Shown here piece after piece: positions 61,440 to 64,000 of a stretch of DNA of 64,000 nucleotides (positions are counted from its first letter, which is position 1; the number at the start of each line of letters is the position of its first letter). The notes under the pieces were generated by a model. It ran no database searches, was not told where the DNA came from, and saw only the letters and a list, made by a program, of their open reading frames with translations. Where the stretch lies: NCBI GenBank assembly GCA_019638255.1, contig JAHBUD010000001.1, positions 1 through 64,000 of the forward strand, given 5' to 3'. The stretch is from Cyclobacteriaceae bacterium. Lineage in GTDB: Bacteria > Bacteroidota > Bacteroidia > Cytophagales > Cyclobacteriaceae. Both the position numbers and the translations under genes were made by a program.

Positions 61440-61454
61440 CTTAAAAAAGTTACT

Positions 61455-62402
61455 TTATTGCTCACACGTTTTTGCACATCCCTCCTTCTTTTCTACAGGT
61501 TTCGGTCTTGATTGTGTAGGTTTCTCAAATGTTTCCTTTGCGTGAGCGGCCCACTCCTGCTTAACAGATTCAAAATCCTTAAGGAATTTTTCATTTTTAA
61601 ACAGTTCATTTACAAGCTGGCGTGCCAACACCCGTGATGCTTCAGAATCGCTGGGATAATGCACTCCGATTATTTCACGCGAGTGCGCCATATCATATGC
61701 ATCTTTTAAGAATACATCAGCAAACTGAGGAGCCAACTCACTATACACATATGCATTAACGTATGAATTCGCAGCGTGACCACTTGGATAAGCTGCCCAA
61801 TTTGTCTCTTCCAGATTTTGTAAATCGAGCTCCAACACATACGGACGAACACGCAAAAATTTGTACTTATACTTCCAGATATAGTAACTAGCATCCTGCC
61901 AAACATGCGCCATGAAATCGGCTGTTATGGGTAACGTTTCAGGTGTAAACCAGGTACCAATAGATCGGCCAATGTGAAATAAATTTTTGCGATACCGCGA
62001 ATAGGTTGAGTCTGTGGGCGTAACACGTGGGTTATAATAAACACCGGCTACATAAAGAGACGCTCGTTCCTGCTCAGGAGTTCGTTGATTTTGAAGGCTC
62101 AGCAAGTAATTAAGTTCAGCCCGTGTTTGCGCTGAACTGTTTGCCGGAGGTTCGTGAATTAGAAAATCTATGTTATCCTTAAGGTAATAAGGTTTTAGGC
62201 CCAAGCGCTTTTCTGCTACCTGTGCATCGTACGGAAATTGTTGTTTATCAACTTCAGCATTCTTTTCCGCAGACGCTGGATTGAATGACTGCAATTGCTG
62301 ATAATGTCCGCGGGCAGGGATCAGATTTTTGATTTCATGAGATTGTGCATATCCTGCAAATACCACTAGCAGCAATACCGTCAGAATTAAGTGTGTTTTC
62401 AT
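61455..62402 (-). CDS. PAP2 superfamily phosphatase
   Basis: A 315-residue exported phosphatase with signal peptide MKTHLILTVLLLVVFAGYAQ. The PAP2 motifs are KYKYKFLRVRP (KxxxxxxRP), YPSGHAANSY (PSGH), and SREIIGVHYPSDSEAS (SRxxxxxHxxSD), so the catalytic His and phosphate ligands are there. It resembles class A non-specific acid phosphatases (PhoN-like) in having the SD after the last motif. The C-terminus ends in a Cys-containing charged tail (KKEGCAKTCEQ). It is divergent from the small Cys-rich ORF. Confidence 0.92.
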   Translation of the reverse strand: MKTHLILTVLLLVVFAGYAQSHEIKNLIPARGHYQQLQSFNPASAEKNAEVDKQQFPYDAQVAEKRLGLKPYYLKDNIDFLIHEPPANSSAQTRAELNYLLSLQNQRTPEQERASLYVAGVYYNPRVTPTDSTYSRYRKNLFHIGRSIGTWFTPETLPITADFMAHVWQDASYYIWKYKYKFLRVRPYVLELDLQNLEETNWAAYPSGHAANSYVNAYVYSELAPQFADVFLKDAYDMAHSREIIGVHYPSDSEASRVLARQLVNELFKNEKFLKDFESVKQEWAAHAKETFEKPTQSRPKPVEKKEGCAKTCEQ

Positions 62403-62448
62403 GGATTTAAAGTTTTGATTAGCAGTCAGTAGACGAATACCGAAACAA

Positions 62449-62475
62449 AAAGATGCAAGTAATCTTTGCGTCTTT
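62449..62475. repeat. 10-bp inverted repeat in the PAP2 / Cys-rich ORF gap
   Basis: AAAGATGCAA (62449-62458) and TTGCGTCTTT (62466-62475), one wobble, 7-base spacer. It could be an operator shared by the divergent genes or a small stem-loop. Confidence 0.45.
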
Positions 62476-62550
62476 CAGGAAATACGTACGTCAATCACAT
62501 GAACCTCTTCCAAAGGGGCCAAAATGATGTTCCACTAAAATGTTAAAACC

Positions 62551-62610
62551 ATGAAAAACATGATCATTCAAAAAGATGGCGGTTGCTGTGGCGGTCTTTG
62601 TGGCTGCTAA
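62551..62610 (+). CDS. Putative 19-residue Cys-rich peptide
   Basis: The ORF reads MKNMIIQKDGGCCGGLCGC. Four of the last eight residues are Cys, separated by Gly. An ATG, a basic first part and a short stop-terminated frame suggest a real gene, but 19 codons is within chance range. It is tail-to-tail with the sigma factor gene (23 bases apart). A metal-binding peptide, a leader peptide or a modified-peptide precursor are all possible; nothing here decides. No Shine-Dalgarno is visible, which is normal in Bacteroidota. Confidence 0.4.
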   Translation: MKNMIIQKDGGCCGGLCGC

Positions 62611-62618
62611 ACCGCGCG

Positions 62619-62651
62619 AAGGTCGTGGTGCACTAACGTGGCATCACGACT
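62619..62651. terminator. Hairpin at the end of the sigma factor gene
   Basis: AAGGTCGTGGTGC pairs with GCATCACGACTTT, one or two wobbles, over the sigma factor stop codon. The run of T after it is weak on both strands, so termination is uncertain. Confidence 0.4.
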
Positions 62652-63217
62652 TTCTCTTCAAATGAAGTTGTGGTGTCGCAACCACAAGGAAGTTTATCCT
62701 CACACACAATCACATTTCCGTATGCATCCGTTTTAATGCGGTAGAGATCATGCAGCTTTTGCTTAAGCAATGCACGCGCACGTTGCACACGCGATTTGGC
62801 GCCTGAATAAGAAATGTTTAACCTGGCTGCTAATTCCAGTTGTGAAAGGTTTTGATGTTCAGTCAGTTCAAGTGCTTCGCGATATTTAGATGGCAATGTC
62901 TTGATCAATGTATTCAAACAAAAAGCAACGCAGTCATTGAAATCCTTTGGATCTGTGTCAAGATCAAGTTCACGAATATCAAAGGTTCGGGATTGACTAC
63001 GGAAATAGTCGTTCACCGCATTGCGGGTAATCTGGTAAATCCAGGCAAAAATCTTGTCCGACTCTCTTAATTGACCTGCCTTTGCATAGATTTTTAGAAG
63101 AACATCATGAACAATATCTTCTGCCAACGCTTTGTCTTTCACCCGTTTGTAGACAAACCGCGTTAATTCACCCCGAATTTGAGTCCACGCATGTACGGCC
63201 AGTTCTTCCATAAGCAC
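62633..63217 (-). CDS. ECF sigma factor, SigZ-like
   Basis: A 194-residue sigma-70 family protein. Region 2 is about residues 10-80, with YKRVKDKALAEDIVHDVLLKIYAK and KIFAWIYQITRNAVNDYFR; region 4 is about 105-165, with LPSKYREALELTEHQNLSQLELAARLNISYSGAKSRVQRARALLKQKL. The C-terminal tail has IVCEDKLPCGCDTTTS, with Cys residues that could bind metal or act as redox sensor; SigZ-type factors often have Cys-bearing tails. No anti-sigma gene is adjacent. The target genes are unknown. Confidence 0.88.
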   Translation of the reverse strand: MLMEELAVHAWTQIRGELTRFVYKRVKDKALAEDIVHDVLLKIYAKAGQLRESDKIFAWIYQITRNAVNDYFRSQSRTFDIRELDLDTDPKDFNDCVAFCLNTLIKTLPSKYREALELTEHQNLSQLELAARLNISYSGAKSRVQRARALLKQKLHDLYRIKTDAYGNVIVCEDKLPCGCDTTTSFEEKVVMPR

Positions 63218-63271
63218 ATAGTTTTACGAAAACAAGACGCCAGGGGCCGGAAAAAGACGCAGAAAATTTTT

Positions 63272-63577
63272 CTAAACATGAAAAACCCAGTCCTTATACT
63301 GACCGTCCGCTGGATTGAAATCATCGCGTTTTACAAAGTGTAAATCCGTTATTTCAATGGTTTCGATGTCGGCTAATTTCAGGTTTCGGTACCCGGCTGT
63401 TCGTCCCGCCTTGGTAAAGCCCAACTCCTGCCAGCAAACCAACATAATTTTATTGCCGGCTGTCTGGCAAATTCCATACGGATGAACAAGTCGTTCGATG
63501 GGTTCTCTGCTCATCCGAATACGACATTTTCGCTTTCGCTCAGCAGCCTCCCAAAGTTGTTGCGTGATCTCCTCCAT
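63272..63577 (-). CDS. WYL-like domain protein
   Basis: A 101-residue protein resembling the WYL ligand-binding domain without the usual helix-turn-helix: ERLVHPYGICQTAGNKIMLVCWQELGFTKAGRTAGYRNLKLADIETIEI fits the beta-rich WYL fold. Bacteroidota have such free-standing WYL-like proteins. Its ATG overlaps the stop of selD (ATGA), so the two are co-transcribed. The sigma factor gene follows 54 bases later on the same strand. What it senses is unknown. Confidence 0.7.
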   Translation of the reverse strand: MEEITQQLWEAAERKRKCRIRMSREPIERLVHPYGICQTAGNKIMLVCWQELGFTKAGRTAGYRNLKLADIETIEITDLHFVKRDDFNPADGQYKDWVFHV

Positions 63578-64000
63578 CAGTCGTGAATGGTAATATGGGT
63601 CGGTATTCTATCGATCAATTCACCGAACGGCTGAACTGAAAATCCAAGTTCATTCGTTTTACGTTCAAATTCCGTTGCGAAGTTTTTATCAACACACACC
63701 AGTAACCCGCCACTGGTTTGCGGGTCGCAAAGTGTGAGTAATGATTCTGATCCGATGCCCGTTACCTTGCCCTCAAAGCTTTGCCAGTTGCGCATGGTAT
63801 TATCCGGATAAATCATTTTTGATGTATAGGTTGAAAGGTTTTTGATCAACGGAATTTTTGAATAGCTGATCTCTGCAGAAAGTTTACTTCCATCGCACAC
63901 TTCAAGCAAATGACCCAAAAATCCAAATCCGGTTACATCGGTCATGGCTGTTACATAATCCAATGATCCGAATATTTCTCCAACTGAATTTAATGTTGTC
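63577..64000 (-). CDS. selD: Selenide, water dikinase, C-terminal part (runs off window)
   Basis: SelD makes selenophosphate from selenide and ATP. Only the C-terminal AIRS_C part is inside the window: LDYVTAMTDVTGFGFLGHLLEV, LLTLCDPQTSGGLLVCVD and FGELIDRIPTHITIHD are diagnostic. The frame is open through the last base (residues before LDYVTA read SVGEIFGS), so the gene continues beyond 64000 and the N-terminal Cys/Sec region cannot be seen. The downstream WYL-like gene overlaps it by one base pair set (ATGA). No other selenium gene is visible here. Confidence 0.93.
   Translation of the reverse strand, partial: TTLNSVGEIFGSLDYVTAMTDVTGFGFLGHLLEVCDGSKLSAEISYSKIPLIKNLSTYTSKMIYPDNTMRNWQSFEGKVTGIGSESLLTLCDPQTSGGLLVCVDKNFATEFERKTNELGFSVQPFGELIDRIPTHITIHD

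Noticed and set aside
1..64000. Mobile elements, CRISPR arrays, phage genes or toxin-antitoxin pairs
   Set aside because: None was seen: no transposase, integrase, Cas protein, direct-repeat array or terminal inverted repeats; the accessory look comes from small regulators and exported proteins.

Overview
The window looks like chromosomal DNA of a Bacteroidota bacterium, most likely order Cytophagales. The reasons are the many lipoproteins with a Cys lipobox, outer-membrane barrel proteins of the TonB-receptor type, GLPGLI, FISUMP, TapB-like and DUF2480 proteins, the gene order rpmH-rnpA-S41 protease-tsaB, and promoters of the Bacteroidota type (TTG, 19 bases, TAnnTTTG) in front of rpmH and the tRNA. 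Base composition is moderate and looks even. I saw no insertion sequence, phage, integrase or CRISPR array. The species assignment is inference.

Layout. 0.1-3.6 kb: a minus-strand housekeeping operon, rpmH-rnpA-S41 peptidase-tsaB-DUF2480. 3.7-11.7 kb: adenosine kinase, glycerophosphodiester phosphodiesterase and a GLPGLI/outer-membrane barrel pair, divergent from a histidine kinase/response regulator pair. 11.7-14.4 kb: exported proteins of unknown role. 14.4-18.2 kb: a six-gene minus-strand redox operon (two pirins, nitroreductase, OsmC, 4Fe-4S protein, CDGSH protein) facing a frameshifted HxlR regulator. 18.2-27.3 kb: small regulators with their targets (GlxA-type, HxlR, TetR), SDR enzymes, VOC proteins, DUF1801, and a decayed DUF1569 gene. 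27.3-36.2 kb: surface lipoproteins, a serine hydrolase operon with an AraC-type regulator, a LytS/LytTR two-component pair, DoxX, and a relic of pxpA. 36.3-40 kb: a second serine hydrolase and the 5-oxoprolinase operon pxpB-pxpC-pxpA. 40-44.5 kb: PadR plus MacB/FtsX-like permease, MarR facing a DUF1905/YdeI protein, and DUF6265. 45.5 kb: tRNA-Val. 45.7-52.3 kb: lipid A-type acyltransferase, AsmA-like protein, homogentisate dioxygenase, PLDc_N protein, purN and a UbiA prenyltransferase. 52.4-55.0 kb: a TonB-dependent receptor under a TPP riboswitch. 55.1-59.8 kb: biotin carrier protein, pyrH-frr, MFS transporter and a saccharopine-dehydrogenase-like protein. 59.8-64 kb: glutaminyl cyclotransferase, TapB-like protein, PAP2 phosphatase, a 19-residue Cys-rich ORF, a SigZ-like sigma factor, a WYL-like protein and the 3' part of selD, which runs off the window.

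The strongest unexpected signals are regulatory. A 21-bp site (19/21 identical) lies both upstream of the redox operon and between marR and DUF1905, 26 kb apart, which suggests one MarR regulon. A perfect 20-bp palindrome before a TetR gene recurs as TGAA-N6-TTCA before the next gene. A TPP riboswitch controls a TonB receptor and is followed by a hairpin whose C-rich loop could pair with the aptamer. There are three broken genes: hxlR with one A missing from an A-run, DUF1569 with an internal deletion, and a 34-codon pxpA relic. The most speculative item is the tiny Cys-rich ORF next to sigZ and selD. I did not find a clearly new multi-gene system.
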